A DNA stretch of 5,987 nt from Chloroflexota bacterium (GCA_005881495.1 VBHI01000397.1:1-5987), one strand, 5' to 3'. Shown: positions 1 through 5,987, counted from the first letter of the stretch. Numbers and translations: made by a program. Notes: generated by a model not told the origin, from the letters alone.

Positions 1-5
1 GAACG

Positions 6-1358
6 TTGCTATTTGAATGGATTAAGACAAATATCGTTATGTTTGTCAATGCCGGGTCGTTAATCGGCACAACAGTAGTAACATCAGTACTTGGATTCGC
101 GTATTGGTGGGTAGCGGCGAGATGGTTCCCGCCAGAGGCCGTAGGCCTTGGTGCCGCAACTATCTCAGCTATGATGCTGCTTGGAATGGTCTGCATATTG
201 GGATTGGGCACCCTGTTAATTGGTGAGTTACCCCGCCGACCAGGCGAAGAAGGACCACTCATCAGTGCGGCTTTGATTGTAGTTGGGGGAGTAGGAGGAT
301 GCGCTGGTGTTGTATTTGCACTTGTTGCACCTTTCGTGGCGGCTGACTTCCAAGTACTTAGAGCAAGTGTCGAAGATATACTACTTTTCGCAGTGGGGGT
401 TAGCCTCTTTGCTATCACTTTAGTTCTTGACCAGGCGCTAATCGGACTACTGCGTAGTGAGCTGCAACTCTGGCGTAACACTTTTTTTGCTGTAGCAAAA
501 CTTGCCGCGCTCTTCGTGGTGAGTCTTTGGCTATCGCATAGGGTAGGGTTGACGATTTATACGACGTGGTTAATCGGTAATGCATTCTCATTGGCAGTCC
601 TCACCGGCTACGTCATATTGAAGAAGGGATGGTCGCGAAGGACATATCTGCCGCAATGGGGATTGCTACGGATGCTAGGGTTTGCTGCGCTACAGCATCA
701 CATTTTCAATCTGCTGTATCAGTTACCATCCTTGGTTTTGCCAGTGCTGGTCACGATACTGCTCTCGCCGACGATGAATGCTTGGTTTTACGTCTCCTAT
801 ATGCTTGTAAATTTTACCTTCAGCGTGTCTTTTGCACTTACGACTACACTCTACGCAATGTGTTCTGCTCATCCCGCTATTCTGGCACGTAAAGCTCGCC
901 TGACATTAGGTCTCGGAGCAGTGGCGGCTATCTTAGCAAATTTCGTATTCCAGTTTGCTACCAGTCAGGTATTGGGGGTGTTTGGCCATATCTATGCTGA
1001 ACAAGCTACGTGGAGCTTGCGCATCCTAGCGCTGGGAGCTTTCCCATTTATAATCAGAAGCCACTATGTAGCTATATATCGTATTCAGGGTCGGGTACTA
1101 CATGCTCTACTGCCAGTATCGGCTGGTATGCTTATTGAATTGGGTGCGGCAGCACTTGGTGCACGACTCGGCGGTCTATCAGGGTTGAGCCTCGGCTGGA
1201 TTGCAGCATTATGTGTTGAGGCGGTGTACATGTCACGCACCGTATACCGGGTCGCTTTCCCTGCCAGCATAGTAGTTTGGTTTTGGTGTCAGGTGAAGAA
1301 GCTCGTGCCTACCAGTCTCATTGATAAAACCTCAATGCGAGAACGAGAGGGTCTGTAA
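6..1358 (+). CDS. Polysaccharide flippase-like polytopic membrane protein (Wzx/MATE-like), 5' end uncertain
   Basis: Likely moves lipid-linked oligosaccharide units across the cytoplasmic membrane for surface-glycan assembly. The 450-residue product is almost entirely hydrophobic, with about 12 predicted membrane segments (roughly 10-36, 46-72, 85-112, 123-148, 158-178, 183-204, 222-250, 258-284, 297-320, 336-358, 366-388, 392-410) and a short basic tail. The N-terminal stretch with AARWFPPEAVGLG at residues 37-49 after the first helix is typical of O-antigen/teichoic-acid flippase families, and the length fits (usually 400-500). The first visible codon is TTG at position 6. No ribosome-binding site can be seen because only five bases precede it and no in-frame stop separates it from the window edge, so the true start may lie upstream. 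The next genes also encode envelope membrane proteins, which supports a glycan export role. The substrate cannot be told. Family assignment is fairly sure; the specific function is inferred. Confidence 0.82.
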   Translation: MLFEWIKTNIVMFVNAGSLIGTTVVTSVLGFAYWWVAARWFPPEAVGLGAATISAMMLLGMVCILGLGTLLIGELPRRPGEEGPLISAALIVVGGVGGCAGVVFALVAPFVAADFQVLRASVEDILLFAVGVSLFAITLVLDQALIGLLRSELQLWRNTFFAVAKLAALFVVSLWLSHRVGLTIYTTWLIGNAFSLAVLTGYVILKKGWSRRTYLPQWGLLRMLGFAALQHHIFNLLYQLPSLVLPVLVTILLSPTMNAWFYVSYMLVNFTFSVSFALTTTLYAMCSAHPAILARKARLTLGLGAVAAILANFVFQFATSQVLGVFGHIYAEQATWSLRILALGAFPFIIRSHYVAIYRIQGRVLHALLPVSAGMLIELGAAALGARLGGLSGLSLGWIAALCVEAVYMSRTVYRVAFPASIVVWFWCQVKKLVPTSLIDKTSMREREGL

Positions 1359-1360
1359 AT

Positions 1361-1447
1361 ATGTGGTTCTATGGGTCTCTGCGAGAGGACATACAGTCTC
1401 CAGCCAAAAAAACGAAGCGGGTTTGTAGAAGGCAAGCAAAAGGATGA
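1361..1447 (+). CDS. Possible 28-residue basic small ORF, coupled to the next gene
   Basis: This reading frame fills the gap between the flippase gene and the 614-residue membrane-protein gene. It starts with ATG two bases after the flippase stop, and a GAGAGGG at 1345-1351 lies 9 bases upstream. Its TGA stop overlaps the next ATG as ATGA (1444-1447), an arrangement typical of translational coupling. The product begins MWFYGSLRED and ends in a Lys/Arg-rich tail (KKTKRVCRRQAKG), with no membrane helix and no family I recognise. It could be a leader peptide that brings ribosomes to the next start, whose own ribosome-binding site is weak. It could equally be a chance ORF, since 28 codons is short enough to arise randomly. 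Only position and overlap support it. Confidence 0.3.
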   Translation: MWFYGSLREDIQSPAKKTKRVCRRQAKG

Positions 1448-3288
1448 GATCAGTACTACCACTAAGGATGACATCCCTACTACCAATAAAGCCGCATATT
1501 GTTACGCATTTGAGTGATATTACCGGTGTGGTGCTTCCTTTTGCTGCCATCGTGCTATGGTCTCTTTCGCTCCCCTCCGTAGATGTTGGACGTATGACAG
1601 ACCTCGGCCTGGTTTCAGTATTACCAGTTTCAATCATCATTGCTCTTGTTATCTTGACGATTAGTTTCTGTCTGACCTTGCGGCAACCTAAGCTGCGGAT
1701 GCCTATCATCCTGCTCCACCTTTTCCTGCTGATTTTTATGTTGTATGGCATAACGACCCTCGTTGAAGAGGCACCACGCTTTACCGCAGTGTACTGGAAC
1801 GCGGGATATACTGAATATATTATGCGCACCGGCACGGTTGATCCAAGTTTAGATGCTTACTTTAGCTGGCCGGGCTTCTTCGTGTTAAGTGCTTTCGTGA
1901 CCAGAATTACTGAATATCACGATATACTCCCCCTTGCAGCATGGGCGCCAGTTTTCTTTAACCTGATCTACCTTGGGCCGCTTTACATGATCTTTACCTC
2001 GGCCACAACCGATAAACGGCTGGTATGGCTTGGGCTATTGTTCTTTTACCTGACAAATTGGATTGGGCAGGATTATTTTTCACCTCAAGGTTTTAACTTC
2101 TTTTTGTACCTGGTTATTATCGCCATCTTGTTGAAATGGTTTAAAGTAACAACGGAGGCACAGCCACGCATACCAGGGCCACTGCGGCAACATTTGGGGC
2201 GTTTCTCGCCTCCGGTGCAGGGGCTCTATACGTGGTTGACAGCACCAGATACGCTCTGCACACCTAGCCAGCCACGGCAACGTATAGCTCTGCTCATTTG
2301 CCTTGTGTTCGTCTTCGCACTCGTGGTTTTTAGCCACCCTCTTACACCTTTTTTTGTGCTGGCGAGTGTCACCACCCTTGTTATCTTTCGTCGGTGCACT
2401 CCACGCTGGCTGCCCATCTTGATGGCTCTCATGACTGGCGCATGGATCATTTTTATGACACAAGCCTTTTTAGTCGGGCACTTGTATTTTGTGACTGGCG
2501 ACCTTGGTCAGGTCAGTAACACTATTACGGCAAATGTAACTGCTCGGGTGATGCAAGGTAGCCCGGAGCATATCTTCATAGTCGTAATGCGTGTCGTTAT
2601 GACTGCTGCTATATGGGGGCTTGCATTTGTAGGTGCAGTTTTTCGTCTGCGGAGAAGGTATCGCGATGTTAGCTACATCTTACTGGCAATCGCACCTTTC
2701 TCACTGATCGTGGCGAACTCCTACGACGGTGAGATGCTGCTGCGTATATATCTCTTTTCGTTGCCACCGATGGTTTTTTTCGCCGCCGCCCCCTTTTACA
2801 CTACCTCTAACTCTGGAATGTCACGAAAGATGACAGCAGCAGTTGCAGGTGTAAGCCTGATATTACTTGGCGGTTTTCTTTTCACCCGTTATGGAAATGA
2901 ACGTATGGATTATATAACCTATGCCGAGGTTGATGGCGCTCATTATCTCTACAGCATAGCCCCTCCGCACTCGCTTCTCATTGCAGGCTGGGATGTTGGT
3001 CCGATGCAGTTTCAGGATTTTGAGAAATATAGCTATGCATCATTAGCTGATGTTCCTTCTAACGCTATTACAGCCCAAGACGTTAACGTTATTGTCCAGC
3101 TTGCACAAAGCCAAAAGACTTCTGACGCATACCTGATTATCACACGCAGTCAAAAAGCGGCGGCAGAATTATCTTCAGGACTGGCACCCGGGGCAATGGA
3201 TCGGTTAGAAGATGCCTTGCTCAGATCTGGAAAATTTGAATTGATATATAGTAAACCTGATGCACAAATATTGAAATATGCCCATTAG
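1444..3288 (+). CDS. Large polytopic membrane protein, GT-C glycosyltransferase/polymerase-like, with soluble C-terminal domain
   Basis: The 614-residue product has about 13-14 membrane segments (around 26-48, 56-80, 87-105, 141-155, 162-185, 192-210, 216-234, 280-297, 299-315, 320-345, 378-400, 409-425, 434-452, 464-481), then a non-membrane C-terminal part (about 482-614). A loop after the third helix carries charged and aromatic residues (YTEYIMRTG 122-130, then D133, D137, and FSWPGFF 140-146). A later NWIGQDYFSPQ (205-215) and FSHPLTPFF (296-304) complete a pattern I associate with uncharacterised envelope-glycan membrane proteins of Chloroflexota and Actinobacteria. These resemble GT-C enzymes, which use lipid-phosphate sugars on the outer face of the membrane. 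A Pro/Arg-rich loop of about 45 residues (235-279) lies between helices. Placement after a flippase suggests glycosyl transfer or polymerisation; this is inference. The ATG at 1444 has only a weak site (GAAGG 1428-1432, 11-base spacer); an ATG at 1468 is an alternative. Confidence 0.75.
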   Translation: MRSVLPLRMTSLLPIKPHIVTHLSDITGVVLPFAAIVLWSLSLPSVDVGRMTDLGLVSVLPVSIIIALVILTISFCLTLRQPKLRMPIILLHLFLLIFMLYGITTLVEEAPRFTAVYWNAGYTEYIMRTGTVDPSLDAYFSWPGFFVLSAFVTRITEYHDILPLAAWAPVFFNLIYLGPLYMIFTSATTDKRLVWLGLLFFYLTNWIGQDYFSPQGFNFFLYLVIIAILLKWFKVTTEAQPRIPGPLRQHLGRFSPPVQGLYTWLTAPDTLCTPSQPRQRIALLICLVFVFALVVFSHPLTPFFVLASVTTLVIFRRCTPRWLPILMALMTGAWIIFMTQAFLVGHLYFVTGDLGQVSNTITANVTARVMQGSPEHIFIVVMRVVMTAAIWGLAFVGAVFRLRRRYRDVSYILLAIAPFSLIVANSYDGEMLLRIYLFSLPPMVFFAAAPFYTTSNSGMSRKMTAAVAGVSLILLGGFLFTRYGNERMDYITYAEVDGAHYLYSIAPPHSLLIAGWDVGPMQFQDFEKYSYASLADVPSNAITAQDVNVIVQLAQSQKTSDAYLIITRSQKAAAELSSGLAPGAMDRLEDALLRSGKFELIYSKPDAQILKYAH

Positions 3289-3300
3289 TTAATGAGGTGA

Positions 3301-3306
3301 AAGGAG
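3301..3306 (+). promoter_or_regulatory. Ribosome-binding site fixing a GTG start
   Basis: AAGGAG lies six bases before the GTG at 3313. It decides the start of the 123-residue gene: the nearby TTG at 3311 is out of frame and followed at once by TGA, so GTG is the only well-placed start. Confidence 0.75.
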
Positions 3307-3312
3307 CACATT

Positions 3313-3684
3313 GTGAAGCGATTACCATGGTTGTGGCCAGCAATCATCGTTCTCTCCACAGTCGCTACTTGTCTTGTCACTTTTGTGATCACGGATATAG
3401 CAGTGCGCCCATTTATAGTATTGTGGTTCCTCTTTGTCTGTCCAGGCATGGCACTGGTGCGTTTCTTTCGTCTTGAGGAACTGGTAGTAGAGTGGATACT
3501 CGCCCTTGCCCTAAGTTTTGCCGTTGATGCCATCGTAGCGGGCATACTGTTATATGCTGGAAGTTGGTCACCTACGGCGACGCTCGGAATATTGATGGGC
3601 ATCAGTCTTGGTGGCGCGATCTTGCAAATAAGATTAGATTCTCCCATAAGTTTGATAAGGCGAACCCGAGTTTCGACCAAATAA
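3313..3684 (+). CDS. Small four-helix membrane protein, unclassified
   Basis: I do not recognise a named family. The 123-residue product has four hydrophobic segments (about 6-29, 33-51, 59-82, 88-106) and a short basic C-terminal tail (IRRTRVSTK). The segment RPFIVLWFLFVCPGMALVRFF (residues 32-52) followed by an acidic LEELVVEW (54-61) resembles the N-terminal part of DUF1616-like and other uncharacterised membrane proteins; this is a memory-based likeness, not a search. It starts with GTG, behind a good ribosome-binding site, 24 bases after the preceding gene, so the two are probably co-transcribed. That position suggests a small partner or accessory subunit of the upstream GT-C-like protein. 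It could instead be a truncated remnant of a longer membrane protein, but the TAA stop is clean and the four helices form a complete-looking unit. Confidence 0.7.
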   Translation: MKRLPWLWPAIIVLSTVATCLVTFVITDIAVRPFIVLWFLFVCPGMALVRFFRLEELVVEWILALALSFAVDAIVAGILLYAGSWSPTATLGILMGISLGGAILQIRLDSPISLIRRTRVSTK

Positions 3685-3732
3685 TAATTGTATTGGATCG
3701 CGGTAAAAAAAGTGTTGTGACCAAAAAAAGCT

Positions 3733-3738
3733 GGAGGG
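3733..3738 (+). promoter_or_regulatory. Ribosome-binding site of the adenylyltransferase-like gene
   Basis: GGAGGG lies seven bases before the ATG at 3746 and sets that start. The layout GGAGGGTA-N5-ATG is the same as the one before the gene at 4647. The 61-base gap before this gene also holds two A7G tracts (3705-3712 and 3723-3730); I see no convincing promoter or terminator hairpin there. Confidence 0.8.
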
Positions 3739-3745
3739 TACTTCT

Positions 3746-4552
3746 ATGGAGGAATGCATTCCCACATCTATTAAACCACTCATTGATGCGTATCTCCATG
3801 TCCTTGAACCTTTGCGCTCTCATTTCTACGGTATCTACATCTTCGGCTCTATCGCCCTCGGTGCCTTTGAAGAGCAGAAAAGCGACATCGATATTGTAGC
3901 CCTGACACAGGAGGAGTGGGCAGGGCATGAACTTGAGCAATTAAAACACTTCCATACGCAACTAATCGATGCATATCCCCTTGGCAATCGCTTGGAGATT
4001 CTGTATGTTCCCCTACACGATATCGGAAAGAGCGACGCCGAAATTGCGCCGTATCCATACTTTGGCGGGAAAGGTAAGTTCTATTCCGCTGGATACTATG
4101 GCCTTAATGCTGTGACATGGTGGATAATCAAGTATAAAGGCATCCGACTGTGCGGCCCAGAACGCTCCGCCTTGCCGCTTGAGGTGACATGGGAGGAGGT
4201 GTTGGAGGAGATGCGTTACTATCTCGATACCTATTTAGCAGACAAGGCCAAACATCTCTACCTCTTCCTGCTCGATGGGTGGATCTGGGAGGTGGTCCCA
4301 ACGCTCTGCCGCGTTCTGACAACGCTTGAAGACGGTGAAATTATCACGAAACCTCTGGCCCTCATGCGCTGGCGAGACCGCCTTCCCGCACGCTGGCACC
4401 CTCTCATCGACGAGGCATGGCGCATCCGTCATCACCTCCGCGCACCGTCATTGTACCGCTCTCGCCTCAAACGGATGAGAGAGATGCTAGCATTTTTCGA
4501 GTATGTACGCGAGCGAGGAGGTAAAGTATTGGAAGCATCTTCTCAGAGATGA
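3746..4552 (+). CDS. AadA/ANT(3'')-like nucleotidyltransferase (DUF4111-type C-terminal domain)
   Basis: Members of this family transfer AMP from ATP to hydroxyls of aminoglycosides such as streptomycin or spectinomycin in the cytoplasm. The 268-residue length matches AadA (about 262). The N-terminal nucleotidyltransferase domain has YIFGSIALGAFEEQKSDIDI (31-50), with G34-S35 and metal-binding D47 and D49. NRLEILYV (81-88) aligns by eye with the AadA segment carrying the catalytic base, making E84 the candidate. The C-terminal helical half also aligns: LCGPERSAL (135-143), PTLCRVL (185-191), GEIITKP (197-203) and a RLPARWHPLIDEA stretch (212-224). All key catalytic residues seem present, so an active enzyme is likely. 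The substrate is not certain: chromosomal AadA-like proteins are numerous in soil bacteria and many have untested activity. Base composition is intermediate and uneven, about 43% GC near the start and over 60% later. It is not an obvious part of the glycan pathway around it. Confidence 0.88.
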   Translation: MEECIPTSIKPLIDAYLHVLEPLRSHFYGIYIFGSIALGAFEEQKSDIDIVALTQEEWAGHELEQLKHFHTQLIDAYPLGNRLEILYVPLHDIGKSDAEIAPYPYFGGKGKFYSAGYYGLNAVTWWIIKYKGIRLCGPERSALPLEVTWEEVLEEMRYYLDTYLADKAKHLYLFLLDGWIWEVVPTLCRVLTTLEDGEIITKPLALMRWRDRLPARWHPLIDEAWRIRHHLRAPSLYRSRLKRMREMLAFFEYVRERGGKVLEASSQR

Positions 4553-4633
4553 GTAATCGGAACTATTCTCTTAGTAAAGTCGTCTTTTAATGGATTTCGC
4601 TCGTTGTCGCTTCGATTTGATATTGCCATAGAA
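4553..4633 (+). other. AT-rich intergenic gap without a recognised signal
   Basis: This gap separates the adenylyltransferase-like gene from the acyltransferase gene. I found no convincing -35/-10 pair and no hairpin followed by a T run. A 13-codon ORF at 4590-4631 has no ribosome-binding site and is not called. A promoter for the downstream gene may be here but cannot be placed by eye. Confidence 0.4.
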
Positions 4634-4639
4634 GGAGGG
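4634..4639 (+). promoter_or_regulatory. Ribosome-binding site for the upstream start of the acyltransferase gene
   Basis: GGAGGG lies seven bases before the ATG at 4647. The layout GGAGGGTA-N5-ATG is identical to that of the gene at 3746. It supports 4647 as the start, although a second site at 4676-4680 serves another in-frame ATG. Confidence 0.7.
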
Positions 4640-4646
4640 TAAAGAG

Positions 4647-5756
4647 ATGAAACAGGGAATGATCAGTAGAGATTTGGAGGCGCTCATGAGCCAACGCGAC
4701 AATCGTGCCAGCGGCAAGATCGTCAACACTATCAGCCCTGCCCCGAGGGACACCTGGGAGGAGGTGCTCCAGAGCGACCCCCTCGCGCTCGAAACCCAGT
4801 CACCGGCGTGGGCGGATGCCATGTGCGCCGCGGGTGGGTTCGAGGACGCGAGCCGCCTCTACGAGACGGCCGACGGACGGAGGCTGGTCCTCCCCCTCCT
4901 CCGGCGGTCCTTCGCCGGCGGAGCGGTGGCGTTCGAGGCTTCGAACCTACCCAACTGCGGGGTCGGTGGGCTCCTGGCTCCGGGGGGAGCCTACGTCGAG
5001 GAAATCGCCGCCGTGTTCGACGATCTCGCGCAGCGCCGTGTCCTCTTTCAATCGGTCTGGCCGAACCCCTTGCTGGCATCGGCGTGGGCGGCGGCCGCGC
5101 CGGCGTGTGCCACCGCCATCCCCGGCCGGGCGCACCTGCTCGATCTGGAAGGAGGATGGGAGGAGGTCTGGTCCAAACGCTTCCGGGGCACGAAGCGCAC
5201 CGCCGCCCGCCGAGCTGAGCGCCTCGGCGTCACCGTGGAGTGCGGCACGTCGGGCCGGCTGGTGCCCGAGTTCTACCAACTGCTGGAGCAGGAGGTCGCT
5301 CGATGGGCGAGGCTGCAGCATGAGCCCTACTGGCTTGCGGTTCGTCGCCTGAAGCATCGGGACCCCCGGGAGAAGTTCGAGGCCGTGGGGAGGTTGCTGG
5401 GGGAGCGGTGCCGCGTCTGGCTTGCACGGGTGGAGGGCCGACCGGCGGCGGCCATAGTGGTGCTCCAGGGAGTCAACGCCTATGACTTCCGGGGGGCGAT
5501 GGACGAGGAGCTGATGCAGTACCGGGCCAACGACCTCCTCTATCGCCTCGCGATCGAGGACGCGTGCAAGGCGGGCTGCCGTTACTACTACCTGGGCGAC
5601 GCCGGGCGGTCGGTCTCCCTGGCACAGTTCAAGGAGCGTTTCGGCGCCCAGGCCTACCCCTATTCGGTGTACCACCTCGAACGGCTGCCGCTCTCGAGAA
5701 CCGAGCGGGAGATCAAGAAGGTGATCAAGTGGGTGATCCGGTTCAAGGACTTCTGA
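4647..5756 (+). CDS. FemAB-like / GNAT_6 (BioF2-like) acyltransferase, GC-rich
   Basis: Proteins of this fold use acyl-CoA or aminoacyl-tRNA to acylate amino groups of cell-wall peptides, sugars or lipids in the cytoplasm. The 369-residue soluble product has two lobes. The N-terminal lobe contains TWEEVLQSDP (36-45), SPAWADAM (52-59) and RRLVLPLLRR (78-87). The C-terminal GNAT_6-like lobe has GWEEVWSKRFRGTKRTAARR (170-189, the basic stretch typical of the family), WLARVEGRPAAAIVVLQG (258-275), YDFRGAMDEELMQYRANDLL (279-298), CRYYYLGDAG (311-320) and FKERFGAQAYPY (328-339), followed by a basic C-terminus. The length fits the family (about 330-380). Such enzymes occur in exopolysaccharide loci, so modification of the surface glycan made by the upstream genes is plausible but inferred. 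Base composition is far richer in GC than upstream genes, suggesting acquisition from a GC-rich relative. Residues 1-13 lie in AT-richer sequence; an alternative start is ATG 4686 (M14). Confidence 0.85.
   Translation: MKQGMISRDLEALMSQRDNRASGKIVNTISPAPRDTWEEVLQSDPLALETQSPAWADAMCAAGGFEDASRLYETADGRRLVLPLLRRSFAGGAVAFEASNLPNCGVGGLLAPGGAYVEEIAAVFDDLAQRRVLFQSVWPNPLLASAWAAAAPACATAIPGRAHLLDLEGGWEEVWSKRFRGTKRTAARRAERLGVTVECGTSGRLVPEFYQLLEQEVARWARLQHEPYWLAVRRLKHRDPREKFEAVGRLLGERCRVWLARVEGRPAAAIVVLQGVNAYDFRGAMDEELMQYRANDLLYRLAIEDACKAGCRYYYLGDAGRSVSLAQFKERFGAQAYPYSVYHLERLPLSRTEREIKKVIKWVIRFKDF
4676..4680 (+). promoter_or_regulatory. Second ribosome-binding site, before in-frame ATG 4686
   Basis: GGAGG lies five bases before the in-frame ATG at 4686 (M14 of the acyltransferase). 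It sits close to the point where the sequence turns GC-rich, so 4686 may be the original start of the acquired gene. Conserved family sequence begins only around residue 36, so the protein does not decide between the starts. Confidence 0.4.
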
Positions 5757-5789
5757 CCCGGCGCCTGCCGACGCCTCCCTGGCACATAC

Positions 5790-5808
5790 CGCGGGCCGGG
5801 CGGCCGCG
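5790..5808 (+). terminator. GC-rich hairpin, possible weak intrinsic terminator
   Basis: The arms CGCGGGCC (5790-5797) and GGCCGCG (5802-5808) pair over seven base pairs with one bulged G (5795) and a GGGC loop. The hairpin begins 34 bases after the acyltransferase stop. What follows is TCTTAAGG rather than a proper T run, so termination is uncertain. It also marks the right edge of the GC-rich block. Confidence 0.35.
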
Positions 5809-5987
5809 TCTTAAGGAGACTCACGAAAATAAAGTATTCAAAAGTAAACAGATGTGATAAGCTGAGTGCACGATAGATTTCTCTCAGGAAGATCAATACA
5901 AAGTGATGCACGGATTGCTCAATGAGTGACAGTGGCGGCTGTATGTGGCAACAAAAGAAGGGCAATGTAAAACAATGCACGGCGTCG
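5809..5987 (+). other. AT-rich tail with no convincing gene
   Basis: Composition drops abruptly after the GC-rich hairpin (19 G/C in the 60 bases at 5821-5880). A TAAGGAG at 5812-5818 looks like a ribosome-binding site but no usable start codon follows: the ATG at 5853 is followed at once by TGA. A long reverse-strand frame here runs antisense into the acyltransferase gene and has no recognisable protein character. The tail may be a promoter region for a gene beyond the window, but no promoter can be placed. Confidence 0.4.
5888..5982. repeat. Imperfect 26-base direct repeat pair
   Basis: Copies at 5888-5913 and 5957-5982 share the pattern GAAG-N2-CAAT-N2-AAA-N3-ATGCACGG, 19 of 26 positions identical, with start points 69 bases apart. 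A third TGCACG lies at 5867-5872. This could be a protein-binding site pair or a mobile-element end, or chance similarity. Confidence 0.3.

Noticed and set aside
1371..1390. Small inverted repeat TCTC-TGC-GAGA after the flippase gene
   Set aside because: Only four base pairs pair perfectly and no T run follows, so it is not a credible terminator.
1332..1835. A 167-codon minus-strand frame across the flippase end and the start of the GT-C-like gene
   Set aside because: It overlaps two better-supported + strand genes and shows no membrane pattern or recognised motif.
4590..4631. A 13-codon ORF in the gap before the acyltransferase
   Set aside because: It has no ribosome-binding site and is too short to separate from chance.
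4190..5167. The 11-mer TGGGAGGAGGT occurs three times (4190-4200, 4755-4765, 5157-5167)
   Set aside because: Each copy is in the coding frame and encodes Trp-Glu-Glu-Val in two different proteins. Shared codon choice explains it better than a functional DNA repeat, although the count is striking.
4705..5352. A 215-codon + strand frame overlapping the acyltransferase
   Set aside because: The product is Arg/Ser/Pro-rich, as expected of an off-frame reading of GC-rich coding DNA, and it has no family likeness.
4947..5675. A 242-codon open frame on the minus strand
   Set aside because: It lies fully antisense to the acyltransferase gene in GC-rich DNA, where stop codons are rare. The product has low-complexity Arg/Pro/Gly-rich character and no recognisable domain, while the + strand protein has clear family motifs.
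5660..5980. A 106-codon minus-strand frame in the 3' tail
   Set aside because: It runs into the acyltransferase gene on the opposite strand, has a disordered composition after its first half, and no family is recognised.

Overview
The window carries five complete or near-complete genes. All are on the + strand, separated by gaps of 24 to 94 bases, and they look like one loosely packed gene block. No rRNA, tRNA, CRISPR array, transposase or integrase was recognised. The mixture suggests a chromosomal segment of a filamentous, Gram-positive-like Chloroflexota bacterium (Ktedonobacteria-type) or a similar soil organism. The clues are polytopic envelope-polysaccharide proteins of a style common in Chloroflexota and Actinobacteria, a chromosomal AadA-like nucleotidyltransferase with a DUF4111-type C-terminal half, a FemAB-like acyltransferase, strong GGAGG ribosome-binding sites and moderate GC. 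This placement is inferred from general resemblance and is tentative.

Positions 1-1358 hold a polysaccharide flippase-like membrane protein (Wzx/MATE-like fold) that may begin upstream of the window. An 85-base gap follows. It contains a possible 28-residue reading frame that starts 2 bases after the flippase stop and ends in an ATGA overlap with the next gene. Positions 1444-3288 encode a 614-residue protein with about 13-14 membrane segments and a soluble C-terminal domain, resembling GT-C type glycosyltransferases or polymerases of envelope glycan assembly. Positions 3313-3684 encode a 123-residue, four-helix membrane protein that appears translationally linked to it.

Positions 3746-4552 encode a nucleotidyltransferase of the aminoglycoside adenylyltransferase (AadA/ANT(3'')) type with the catalytic GS...D-x-D motif and a candidate catalytic base. 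Positions 4647-5756 encode a FemAB/GNAT_6-like acyltransferase. Its coding body is strikingly GC-rich (46 of 60 bases in a sampled line, against 27 of 60 in a sampled line of the flippase gene). The GC-rich block begins near 4690, just inside the gene, and ends near 5808, just after it, which suggests recent acquisition. The last ~180 bases (5809-5987) are AT-rich, without a convincing gene, and hold a short imperfect direct repeat.

The flippase, the GT-C-like protein and its small partner plausibly work together in assembling and exporting a cell-surface glycan. FemAB-like acyltransferases are often found in exopolysaccharide loci, so the last gene could decorate the same product. The adenylyltransferase-like gene does not obviously fit that pathway. 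I see no clear evidence of a new defence or mobile system. The most unusual points are the GC-rich island with its two possible starts, and the small coupled ORF.
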